From positions 1 through 8,391 of the forward strand of contig JANRAA010000050.1 in the NCBI GenBank assembly GCA_030728235.1: a stretch of DNA of 8,391 bases, in the 5' to 3' direction. The notes under the pieces are model-generated. The model saw only the letters and a program-made list of their open reading frames with translations. It was not told where the DNA came from and did no database searches. This document shows, piece after piece, positions 1-6,446 of this stretch (position 1 is the first letter of the stretch; each line of letters begins with the position of its first letter). This DNA comes from Flavobacteriales bacterium. GTDB lineage: Bacteria > Bacteroidota > Bacteroidia > Flavobacteriales_D > Sanyastnellaceae. The position numbers and the translations under genes were made by a program.

Positions 1-279
1 TGAAATCAGACCGAGTTGACTAGCGCTCAGCCGCGCGATTTCCTGTCGGTACACAAACGCGAAAACAGCCTCTTGCTCATTGTAGATGAAGTTTTCCGAA
101 TCGAAAGCGCGCTCGATATCTCCTAGGTTCAGGGTTGTATATCCGAGAGGTATGGCAAAGCTGGGGTCGATTCCGGATGCGCTCAGTTGATCGTTCAATA
201 TGAATTCTTCCCGCATGCATCCTGAGATTAGGAAAACGAGAATGCTGACTTGTAAAATCGAAGGTAATAGTTGTTTCAA
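1..279 (-). CDS. Outer-membrane-type lipoprotein, N-terminal part (runs off left edge)
   Basis: An open frame of 93 codons reads without a stop from a TTG at 279 to the window edge, so the C-terminus is missing. The first 21 residues form a lipoprotein signal: K at position 2, a hydrophobic run, then a lipobox L-I-S-G-C with the lipidated Cys at residue 21. It should therefore be exported by Sec, cleaved by signal peptidase II and lipid-anchored. No in-frame ATG lies just upstream, and the first internal ATG (residue 22) falls after the lipobox, so TTG is the best start. An exact TAnnTTTG box (300-307) sits 20 bp upstream. After the Cys come D-P-S-F-A-I-P-L-G (about residues 38-46) and later F-V-Y-R. 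From memory this resembles the opening of a family of large uncharacterised Bacteroidota lipoproteins, but I cannot confirm that here. No function is assigned. Confidence 0.7.
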   Translation of the reverse strand, partial: MKQLLPSILQVSILVFLISGCMREEFILNDQLSASGIDPSFAIPLGYTTLNLGDIERAFDSENFIYNEQEAVFAFVYRQEIARLSASQLGLIS

Positions 280-530
280 AGCGTCAAAGGTTATGAATGC
301 AAAGGTAAAATAACTTCTGAGAACTGCGAATTCATAGCCCTTTTGCATTGCCTTCTCCAATTCAAAGGCATAAGATTTAGCTGGTTTCGATGTCAAAAGG
401 ACTTCCTTAGGAAGCAAATAACAAGGTTAGCCCTTGAAGCATATGGCTAATTTGGAAAATTGACAATTTGATTTTGCTTTCAGATTCCCAATGATACCAT
501 TACCTTGCTGTTAAATTAAACCTCTTATCA
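280..530. other. Divergent intergenic region (251 bp)
   Basis: This is the control region between the minus-strand lipoprotein and the plus-strand T9SS cargo gene, and I see no gene in it. Besides the minus-strand box at 300-307, two imperfect plus-strand -7 candidates precede the 531 gene: TGATTTTG at 469-476 and TACCTTG at 501-507. Each is one position off TAnnTTTG, and neither has a convincing -33 partner. A short perfect dyad, AAATTG-A-CAATTT, lies at 457-469 just ahead of the first candidate and could be an operator, but arms this short occur by chance. The ATG at 531 has no Shine-Dalgarno sequence; the stretch before it is A/T-rich. Confidence 0.4.
300..307 (-). promoter_or_regulatory. 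Candidate Bacteroidota -7 box for the 1-279 lipoprotein
   Basis: On the minus strand this reads TACCTTTG, an exact match to the Bacteroidota sigma-A -7 consensus TAnnTTTG. It predicts transcription starting near 296, with a leader of about 17 nt before the TTG start at 279. I found no clear TTG -33 element at the usual 17-23 bp spacing, so the call rests on the -7 box and its position. Confidence 0.4.
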
Positions 531-2543
531 ATGAAACAAATTTTACTTTCATTCTCAGCTGCCATCCTTTTTTTCTCGGCATCTGCTCAGTCGTTTTTCG
601 ACGATTTTGAGAGCTACAACGCTGGAGATCAGATAGCTGCGTCAAGCGACGTGTGGGAAACATGGGGCAATCCGAATGGCGGTGCCGACGATGCTGCAGT
701 GGTAACCACCAATGCATACAGCGGCAGCAACAGTCTTTATTTTGCATCTACAGCTGCCAATGGTGGGCCTCAAGATGTTGTTTTGCCATTTCCTGGTGAG
801 TTGGCAGTAGGTCAATTTACCCTTGAAATGCGCATGTACATCAATGCTGGTGGTGCTTATTTCAATTTCCAAAAAGAAGATGTTATTGGTACGACATGGG
901 CTGCCGACATTTACTTTACTGGCGGTGTTGCCCAATTTACCTCGGGTGGTTCTTTGTTGCTTGAGGCTAGCTATCCTGTAACGGAGTGGTTTTTATTGAC
1001 CATGCAAAACGATTTGAGCACAAACACGTGGGAGATACTTATTGATGGTGTAAGCCAAGGTTCGTATTCAAACGGAGAAACACAAATCGCGAGCATCGAC
1101 ATCTTCCCGCTGCAAGGGAACCAGTTCTGGGTTGACGATGTTTCGTACGACTTCATTCCTTATGAGTTGCCTGCTTTGAACGGCGGTGTGACCAATATTT
1201 TGAACATGGGTTCTGCCCTAGCTTCTCAAACGGTAACTCCTAGTGTTGAAGTAAGAAACCTTGGTATGACTGCCATTACGTCTTTTGATGTAGACATCAC
1301 CTACAACGGTTCTACCATCAGCGAATCGGTATCTGGGGTCAACATCCCTTCGCTCGGTTTTTACACTGTTGATTTCGCGAACACCTTTACCTTGGTGGCA
1401 GGAACAAACAACGCCGTGGCTGTTATCAGCAATGTGAATGGCATGTCTGACGACGATGCTGTTGACGATGAGAAAACACTTGTTGTGAACCCTGTTGTAC
1501 CAGCAACCGGAAAGCGCGTTATTGCGGAAGAAGGAACAGGTACTTGGTGTCCGTGGTGTGTGCGCGGTGCCGTATTCATGGACTTGCTTACTGAGCGTTA
1601 CGGAGACTATTTCATCGGAATCGCCGTGCACAATGCTGACCCAATGACTGTTGTCGACTACGACGCTGCTATCGGTGGTTTGATCTCAGGTTACCCAAGT
1701 GGTGTGGTAGATCGCGGACCAGAATACGATCCGTCACAGTTTGAAATTCCATTCCTTGAGCGCATTCAGACGGCGCCAATGGCATTCATTGAAAATGGTG
1801 CTACGTGGGATGCTGCTACACGTACTTTGACTGTTAGCACTACCACTACCTTCCAACAAACAGTATCTGGAAACTACCGCGTTTCTGTTGTGTTGACTGA
1901 AGACGGTGTTACTGGAACTGGAACTGGTTGGGCTCAAGCCAATGCTTATGCTGGTGGCGCAAACGGTGTGATGGGCGGATACGAGTTATTGCCTAGCCCC
2001 GTGCCTGCAGCTCAAATGGTGTACGAGCACGTAGCGCGTTCTTTGTCTCCAAGCTTTGCAGGTTTGCAGAATGCATTTGCAGGAGCTATGATGGTTGGTA
2101 ACACAACCACCCACAACTACACATTTGTTTTGCCAGAAGATTGGGATGAGAACAACATGCACATTGTAGGTATGGTGATTGCTCCAGACGGAACCATCGA
2201 CAACGCATCTTCGGCTACCATTGATGAAGCTGTTTCAAACGGTTTTGTTTCTGGTTCAGCAGTAGTAGGTGTTTTAGAAACGGCTGCGCCGGATGCAACC
2301 TTCCAGTTGTACCCAAACCCAGCTACTACACAAGCAAACATTGCTGTTAACTTAGATAAGCCAACTGTTTTGAGTGTTGAGGTTTTCAGCGCCGACGGAC
2401 GATTGGTTGCATCGAAGTCATATGGTACTTTGACCGGATCTTTCAACTTGCCTGTTCTTACACAAGATTTGAGCGCAGGAGTTTACAAGGTTCGCATTCT
2501 TGCCGATGGCAAGCAAACTGTTAAAACTTTGGTTGTAGAATAA
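531..2543 (+). CDS. Secreted multidomain Omp28-like protein with CPWC motif and T9SS sorting domain
   Basis: The 670-residue product has a Sec signal peptide (K at 3, hydrophobic 4-16, likely cleavage in S-A-S-A/Q near 19-20). Residues about 21-210 open with F-F-D-D-F-E-S-Y and contain W/G-rich beta strands, as in LamG/concanavalin-like jelly rolls. Residues about 213-320 look like an Ig/CARDB-type sandwich. Residues about 328-420 match the Omp28-type thioredoxin-like module: E-E-G-T-G-T-W-C-P-W-C (Cys 340 and 343), then I-A-V-H-N-A-D-P and G-Y-P-S with a candidate cis-Pro at 389. Residues about 420-570 form another beta-rich region. Residues 591-670 are a type A T9SS sorting domain: L-Y-P-N-P, V-F-S-A-D-G-R, L-S-A-G-V-Y-K-V, ending K-T-L-V-V-E. 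In this family the tail directs export across the outer membrane and is usually removed when cargo is attached to the cell surface or released. Redox activity is inferred from the CxxC and is untested. The gene is monocistronic and ends at a strong terminator. Domain calls other than the T9SS tail and the CPWC module are less certain. Confidence 0.9.
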   Translation: MKQILLSFSAAILFFSASAQSFFDDFESYNAGDQIAASSDVWETWGNPNGGADDAAVVTTNAYSGSNSLYFASTAANGGPQDVVLPFPGELAVGQFTLEMRMYINAGGAYFNFQKEDVIGTTWAADIYFTGGVAQFTSGGSLLLEASYPVTEWFLLTMQNDLSTNTWEILIDGVSQGSYSNGETQIASIDIFPLQGNQFWVDDVSYDFIPYELPALNGGVTNILNMGSALASQTVTPSVEVRNLGMTAITSFDVDITYNGSTISESVSGVNIPSLGFYTVDFANTFTLVAGTNNAVAVISNVNGMSDDDAVDDEKTLVVNPVVPATGKRVIAEEGTGTWCPWCVRGAVFMDLLTERYGDYFIGIAVHNADPMTVVDYDAAIGGLISGYPSGVVDRGPEYDPSQFEIPFLERIQTAPMAFIENGATWDAATRTLTVSTTTTFQQTVSGNYRVSVVLTEDGVTGTGTGWAQANAYAGGANGVMGGYELLPSPVPAAQMVYEHVARSLSPSFAGLQNAFAGAMMVGNTTTHNYTFVLPEDWDENNMHIVGMVIAPDGTIDNASSATIDEAVSNGFVSGSAVVGVLETAAPDATFQLYPNPATTQANIAVNLDKPTVLSVEVFSADGRLVASKSYGTLTGSFNLPVLTQDLSAGVYKVRILADGKQTVKTLVVE

Positions 2544-2565
2544 ACCAAAATGAGCATACAAAAAG

Positions 2566-2589
2566 AAGGCTGTCTACCCAGACAGCCTT
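2566..2589. terminator. Bidirectional intrinsic terminator
   Basis: A perfect 10-bp stem (AAGGCTGTCT at 2566-2575 with AGACAGCCTT at 2580-2589) closes a 4-nt ACCC loop. On the plus strand it runs into six consecutive Ts (2588-2593), ending the 531-2543 transcript. On the minus strand it is followed by CTTTTTG, so it can also end the kinase/regulator operon, whose last stop codon is at 2608-2610. The convergent placement between two stop codons 64 bp apart supports a shared terminator. Confidence 0.9.
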
Positions 2590-2607
2590 TTTTATTGTTC
2601 GTGTTTT

Positions 2608-3306
2608 TTACTTTTCTTCTATACTGAGTCTGAATCCTACGCCATGCACATTGCTGATAGAAACCGATTCGTCATCGGCCAAGTATTTGCGCAATTTGGT
2701 GATGAAGACATCCATGCTGCGGCCAACGAAATAGCTATCATCACCCCATACTTTCTTGGCAATCAATTCACGTTCGATGACGCGATTGAGATGCTCACAC
2801 ATCATCTTTAAAATATCAGCTTCTTTGCGTGTCAATTGGCGCAATTCATTGTTTCTTGATAAGGTGAGGTTCACAGTATCGAACGCATAACTACCCAATG
2901 TGTAGTGTTCTATTTTCTCTTCGTCTTCAAAGGCTTTGCTTCGCTTTAAAATTGCGCGAATGCGCAAAAGAAACTCTTCATTGACAAATGGCTTGGTGAT
3001 GTAGTCGTCGGCACCGATTCGCAAACCGCGAATTTTGTCCTCTACCATGCTTTTCGCTGTTAGAAAAACAATCGGAACCTGATCGTTGATTTTACGAATG
3101 TCTTCCGCCAGTGTGAAACCATCTTTTTCTGGCAACATAACATCGAGCAGACAGAGTTGATAATCATCTTGATTGAAGCTTATCAATCCGTCTTTTCCAT
3201 TGGTAGCGAGGTGCACATGAAAGCCCTCCATGCGCAGTAAATCTTGAATCACGAACCCCAGGTTGTAGTCGTCTTCAACCAACAATATCTTCACTTTATC
3301 TGTCAT
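2608..3306 (-). CDS. OmpR-family response regulator (RprY-like)
   Basis: This 232-residue protein is a typical two-domain regulator. The receiver domain (about 1-122) has the acidic pocket E11-D12-D13, the phosphoacceptor D55 in L-L-D-V-M-L-P, the switch Thr T83 in F-L-T-A-K and the conserved Lys K105 in I-T-K-P-F. All residues needed for phosphorylation are present. The C-terminal winged helix (about 132-229) has L-T-R-K-E-A-D-I-L, a recognition-helix region R-S-M-D-V-F-I-T-K-L-R-K-Y-L and the wing ending G-V-G-F-R-L. Its ATG overlaps the stop of the upstream kinase gene as ATGA (3303-3306), so translation is probably coupled and the kinase is its cognate partner. The kinase-first order and the sequence style fit the Bacteroides RprX/RprY type. 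Target genes cannot be read from this window. Confidence 0.95.
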   Translation of the reverse strand: MTDKVKILLVEDDYNLGFVIQDLLRMEGFHVHLATNGKDGLISFNQDDYQLCLLDVMLPEKDGFTLAEDIRKINDQVPIVFLTAKSMVEDKIRGLRIGADDYITKPFVNEEFLLRIRAILKRSKAFEDEEKIEHYTLGSYAFDTVNLTLSRNNELRQLTRKEADILKMMCEHLNRVIERELIAKKVWGDDSYFVGRSMDVFITKLRKYLADDESVSISNVHGVGFRLSIEEK

Positions 3307-4577
3307 GCCAATTTCTTTAGTCGGATTGTGAATGTGCTTCCTTTACCCAATTCACTTTGGAGGTCAATGGTGCCCCCGTGTGCGCGGACGATGCTTTTTA
3401 CATAAAACAAGCCGAGTCCGAATCCTTTCACATTGTGCACATTGCCTGTGGGTACACGAAAGAATTTATCGAAAATCATTTTTTTGTTTTTGTCGTCGAT
3501 GCCGATGCCATTGTCTGCAACCTCAATCATGACCCATTTATCATTATGAGTCAACGAAATAGTGATCTTAGGTTGGTGCATGGTGTACTTGATGGCGTTG
3601 TCCATCAGGTTGAAAATTACATTGGTCAAGTGAACGCGATCTCCTTTCACTGTGTTGTTGCCGGCAGTGCTTTTAAAAGCAATCGACCCACCCTTTTCCT
3701 GTGCCATAAGTGAGAGGGTGTCGACACATTTTTCAATCAGCGTCTGCATGTCTATGCGCTCTTCTTTGAGTTGCAGTTCACCAGGAGTTAACGATGCGAT
3801 TTGCAACACGCGTTCTACTTGCGACTTCAGACGATTGTTTTCATTTTTAATGATTGTGGCGTACTGTTTCAAGCGGCTAGCATCTTGAGAAATATCATCG
3901 CGCATCAACATCTCACTGCTGATGCCAATGGTGCTGATTGGTGTTTTTAACTCGTGCGTCATGTTGTTTATAAAGTCGGTCTTGACTTCTGAAAGCCGCT
4001 TTTGCCGCAGGATAATCAAAATGGAGTAGGCAAAAAACAGCACCACAAGCAAAATCACGATGGATGAAAACACCCAGAAATCCATCTGCTTGATGATCAC
4101 GGTCGTTTTTTGAGGAAAATAGATACCGAAATAATGTCCGTCTTGATTGAACTTCCGCTGTATGCTCAACTCGGCATTTTGTCCAGAACCGGTTTTTTCA
4201 TTGAAATTCACCCTTCCGCCATATACCACCGAATCGGAGAAGCAATCGTAAATGGCGTATTCAAACTCTTCTTTGAGGTTGAAACTCTCGAATTCTTCTC
4301 GGAGCAGACTTTCCAAAAAATAGGGGTGGAGGGTATCGTTGATGTTGGCAACAAAGTATGCCGACGAAACCTGGTTTACAGGTTCAACAAAAGCACTGTC
4401 GCGATTCACCTCCTGAATGCGATCAACCACCTGCGAGAGCGCAATGACCACGCGATCATTAAATTGCTTTTCTTGCAAGTTGTAGGCGCGCTTTACCCAG
4501 AAAATCTGTGTAATCACGATTCCGGAAAGCGAAACTACAGCCAATAAAATGAGGACTAAAATCGTTTGTCTGCGCAT
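3303..4577 (-). CDS. Membrane sensor histidine kinase (RprX-like)
   Basis: Taken from the ATG at 4577, the product has 424 residues. TM1 (about 5-27) and TM2 (about 168-190) enclose a periplasmic sensor region of roughly 140 residues (28-167) that I do not recognise. There is no visible HAMP domain; TM2 leads almost directly into the dimerisation/phosphoacceptor helix with H208 in F-I-N-N-M-T-H-E-L-K-T-P. The ATPase domain carries the N box (N323 to N327 in N-L-M-D-N-A-I-K), G1 box (D355-N-G-I-G), F box (F-D-K-F-F-R-V, 369-375) and G2 box (G385-F-G-L-G-L), so it should be active. It autophosphorylates and passes phosphate to the adjacent OmpR-type regulator, whose start codon overlaps its stop. 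The frame also opens upstream at GTG 4625, but that adds a charged 16-residue stretch ahead of the R-R-hydrophobic TM1 start, so the 4577 ATG is preferred. Confidence 0.93.
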   Translation of the reverse strand: MRRQTILVLILLAVVSLSGIVITQIFWVKRAYNLQEKQFNDRVVIALSQVVDRIQEVNRDSAFVEPVNQVSSAYFVANINDTLHPYFLESLLREEFESFNLKEEFEYAIYDCFSDSVVYGGRVNFNEKTGSGQNAELSIQRKFNQDGHYFGIYFPQKTTVIIKQMDFWVFSSIVILLVVLFFAYSILIILRQKRLSEVKTDFINNMTHELKTPISTIGISSEMLMRDDISQDASRLKQYATIIKNENNRLKSQVERVLQIASLTPGELQLKEERIDMQTLIEKCVDTLSLMAQEKGGSIAFKSTAGNNTVKGDRVHLTNVIFNLMDNAIKYTMHQPKITISLTHNDKWVMIEVADNGIGIDDKNKKMIFDKFFRVPTGNVHNVKGFGLGLFYVKSIVRAHGGTIDLQSELGKGSTFTIRLKKLA

Positions 4578-4582
4578 GGGGT

Positions 4583-4612
4583 CGAAAATAATCCTTTTCG
4601 CATCTTTGCCAA
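4583..4612 (-). promoter_or_regulatory. Candidate promoter for the kinase/regulator operon
   Basis: On the minus strand a TTG (4612-4610) is followed after 19 bp by TATTTTCG (4590-4583). This matches TTG-N19-TAnnTTTG except for one base in the -7 box. The spacing is right for Bacteroidota sigma-A. It would place the transcript start within a few bases of the ATG at 4577, giving an almost leaderless mRNA. Confidence 0.3.
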
Positions 4613-4635
4613 CGCATATTAACACGCATATAACA

Positions 4636-5727
4636 GTGAAAAATCAAATTTCCATCTTCGTTGTTCTCTTTGCAGGACTTTTTTTATCAAGCTGTGAGGG
4701 CGATGAGAAGCCAGCCATGCCATACAGGGTGCACTACAGTGTGCTAAGCGACGATCAAGAGGTGCGCGACATGGTATACCAGTATTTTGGTTCTGAACTG
4801 ATTTATGAAGTGTACGACTCGTCTCATATCTACATGACACGTTTTGGCAGCGACAACAAGTTGCAGCACTGGTACAATGGAGAGTCGCTGTACATCCGCG
4901 AAGCGTATGGTGAATATTGCGATTGTGTTGAGTTAAGCGGAGAGATGCTGCGCTATTGGCTCGACAACGAGTCTGCGCCTACGGTGATGTTCAATAGAGA
5001 TTCAGAACAGAAGTTCGGGTTAGAAGTAAAGTCAGGCGTTATTGTGACCGATGATAAAGACACCACATGGATTTCGGTTGCACAAGAACTGATGAGTCCG
5101 TGGTTCGATATGGGGTACATTGCCGGTTTGCCGATGTCGTATAGTTATCGCTTGCGCGGACAAAAAGTAACCTACGAAGTTGATTCCATTCGCCACCTGG
5201 CGGATGTTTGGAGTGTTGGCAAATGGAGAGACAAATGTGTGCAAGTACCACCAGAAAGCTACCTTGGCTTTACGATGGGTGATTCATTGGGAGTGATAGG
5301 CAATCGCGTTTGGATGAACGGACAAATCCACGATGAAGACCAACGTGCATTGAGCGGGGAAGTAGGGGTTTATGTTGCCAATGAAGATGGTACTTTGGAA
5401 GGTGGCGTATCGCGCATTGATAATGGGAACTACGACCTTCAACTGTCGATCGGTAAATTGTACGTACTTGATTTCTCATCTGAGAACACGGTACATCGCA
5501 GAATTGAAATGGATTTGCGCGAAGCACCTAGCAATGGCAATGAATACGCCATGCAGATATCAGTTTTGCTTTTCGAACCTGAGAATGCTGAGGTAGAAGC
5601 CTATTGCAAAGAACAGTTTGTTGGCAAAGGAAGGTACATTGCAGAGGAAGACGCTATAGGATTCGATTTCGAATACACCGAAGCCGTGAAAGCCGAAACA
5701 GCGCGCCTACGCGGAAAAGACCTATAG
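4636..5727 (+). CDS. Two-domain lipoprotein of unknown function
   Basis: Reading from GTG at 4636 gives 363 residues beginning M-K-N-Q-I-S-I-F and a lipobox L-F-L-S-S-C with Cys at 20, a clean signal peptidase II signal. The same frame extends upstream to ATGs at 4549 and 4576, but those would place about 20-29 extra residues before the signal and run antisense into the kinase start, so GTG is chosen. Residues about 28-200 are beta-rich, with a G-L-P-M-S-Y-S-Y segment (164-171) and a C-D-C at 95-97; the pattern recalls LolA/DUF4412-type folds, but weakly. Residues about 225-363 look like a separate beta-sandwich of the carboxypeptidase-regulatory/CnaB kind (V-W-M-N-G-Q-I-H-D-E...N-G-N-Y-D-L-Q-L), ending in G-K-G-R-Y-I and F-E-Y-T-E-A-V-K-A-E. 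A possible -7 box, CATCTTTG, lies at 4601-4608. It is divergent from the RprX-like kinase and convergent with the LytTR regulator. Function is unknown; an envelope role is inferred only from the signal. Confidence 0.8.
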   Translation: MKNQISIFVVLFAGLFLSSCEGDEKPAMPYRVHYSVLSDDQEVRDMVYQYFGSELIYEVYDSSHIYMTRFGSDNKLQHWYNGESLYIREAYGEYCDCVELSGEMLRYWLDNESAPTVMFNRDSEQKFGLEVKSGVIVTDDKDTTWISVAQELMSPWFDMGYIAGLPMSYSYRLRGQKVTYEVDSIRHLADVWSVGKWRDKCVQVPPESYLGFTMGDSLGVIGNRVWMNGQIHDEDQRALSGEVGVYVANEDGTLEGGVSRIDNGNYDLQLSIGKLYVLDFSSENTVHRRIEMDLREAPSNGNEYAMQISVLLFEPENAEVEAYCKEQFVGKGRYIAEEDAIGFDFEYTEAVKAETARLRGKDL

Positions 5728-6441
5728 ACTTCTCAATTCTCTGAATCGAGCAGACTGTCGGCGAGAGACCTCAATTTCTTTTCCGTCGCGCAAGGTGCAT
5801 TTCAACCCGCCACTGAACCACGGTTCAATGTTTTCGATCCAATCGAGGTTTACGATGTGCTTTCTGCTGGCTCGAAAGAAGTGCATCTCGTCAAGTCGTT
5901 CTTCAAGCTGGTTGAGTGACCGCAGAATCAGAGGTTTGAAGTCTTTGAAATACACGCGGACATAATTCCCCTCGGATTCGAACAGACGGATTTCACGCAG
6001 CGGCACGAACCAACATTTCTCCCCGTCTTTGATGAAGATCTGATCGTCTGGTAGCAAGGTCGTTTTATCGCCTTGATGGCTGATGGCAGAAGGCTTCAAA
6101 GCTTGAACACGTTGAATAGCTGTGGCCAATCTATCGTTCTCAACTGGTTTCAACAGGTAATCGAGGGCGTTGACTTCAAAAGCCCGCAGGGCGAACTCGT
6201 CGTACGCGGTAACGAATATAACATGCGGCACGTGGTCGAGCTTGGAAAGTAGCTCAAAACCAGAGCCTCCAGGCATTTGGATGTCGAGAAAGATGAGGTC
6301 CGGAGACAGGCTTTCTATCTGCTCCTGCGCTTCTTCAATGTCTCCCGCTTCTGCTATTACCTCAATGTCCGGAAAAGCAGTCAGCATTTGAATCAGTTCT
6401 TTGCGAGCCAAGCGTTCGTCGTCTATCACTATTGCTTTCAT
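5722..6441 (-). CDS. LytTR-family response regulator
   Basis: From the ATG at 6441 the protein has 239 residues and begins M-K-A-I-V-I-D-D-E, the usual opening of this family. The receiver domain (about 1-115) has D7-D8, the phosphoacceptor D53 in F-L-D-I-Q-M-P, T78 in F-V-T-A-Y and K98 in L-L-K-P-V. The LytTR DNA-binding domain covers about 133-238, with I-R-L-F-E-S-E-G-N-Y-V-R-V, F-F-R-A-S-R-K-H-I-V-N-L and the closing V-S-R-R-Q-S-A-R-F. This domain is a beta-type DNA binder that reads paired short sites. A GTG at 6450 would add three residues and overlap the kinase stop as GTGA; the ATG, 5 nt after that stop, fits the family better. It is the last gene of the lytS-type operon. Its stop codon shares CTATAG with the stop of the convergent lipoprotein gene, with no terminator hairpin visible between them. 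Confidence 0.95.
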   Translation of the reverse strand: MKAIVIDDERLARKELIQMLTAFPDIEVIAEAGDIEEAQEQIESLSPDLIFLDIQMPGGSGFELLSKLDHVPHVIFVTAYDEFALRAFEVNALDYLLKPVENDRLATAIQRVQALKPSAISHQGDKTTLLPDDQIFIKDGEKCWFVPLREIRLFESEGNYVRVYFKDFKPLILRSLNQLEERLDEMHFFRASRKHIVNLDWIENIEPWFSGGLKCTLRDGKEIEVSRRQSARFRELRSL

Positions 6442-6446
6442 CTGTT

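Noticed and set aside
457..469. AAATTG-A-CAATTT dyad upstream of the T9SS cargo gene
   Set aside because: The arms are only six bases in A/T-rich DNA, so it is not reported as an operator by itself; it is noted in the intergenic entry.
1218..1631. 137-codon minus-strand open frame inside the T9SS cargo gene
   Set aside because: It overlaps the Ig-like and CPWC regions of a well-supported plus-strand gene and has no recognisable features.
3357..3713. 118-codon plus-strand open frame opposite the kinase ATPase domain
   Set aside because: It is antisense to the conserved N, G1 and G2 boxes, so the coding strand is clearly minus.
4110..4547. 145-codon plus-strand open frame opposite the histidine kinase
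   Set aside because: It lies entirely antisense to a kinase with intact TM and periplasmic regions, and its translation shows no domain or signal; it is a shadow frame.
4549..4635. Upstream extension of the lipoprotein gene to ATG 4549 or 4576
   Set aside because: It would bury the lipoprotein signal 20-29 residues inside the protein and overlap the kinase start antisense; GTG 4636 gives a clean lipobox.
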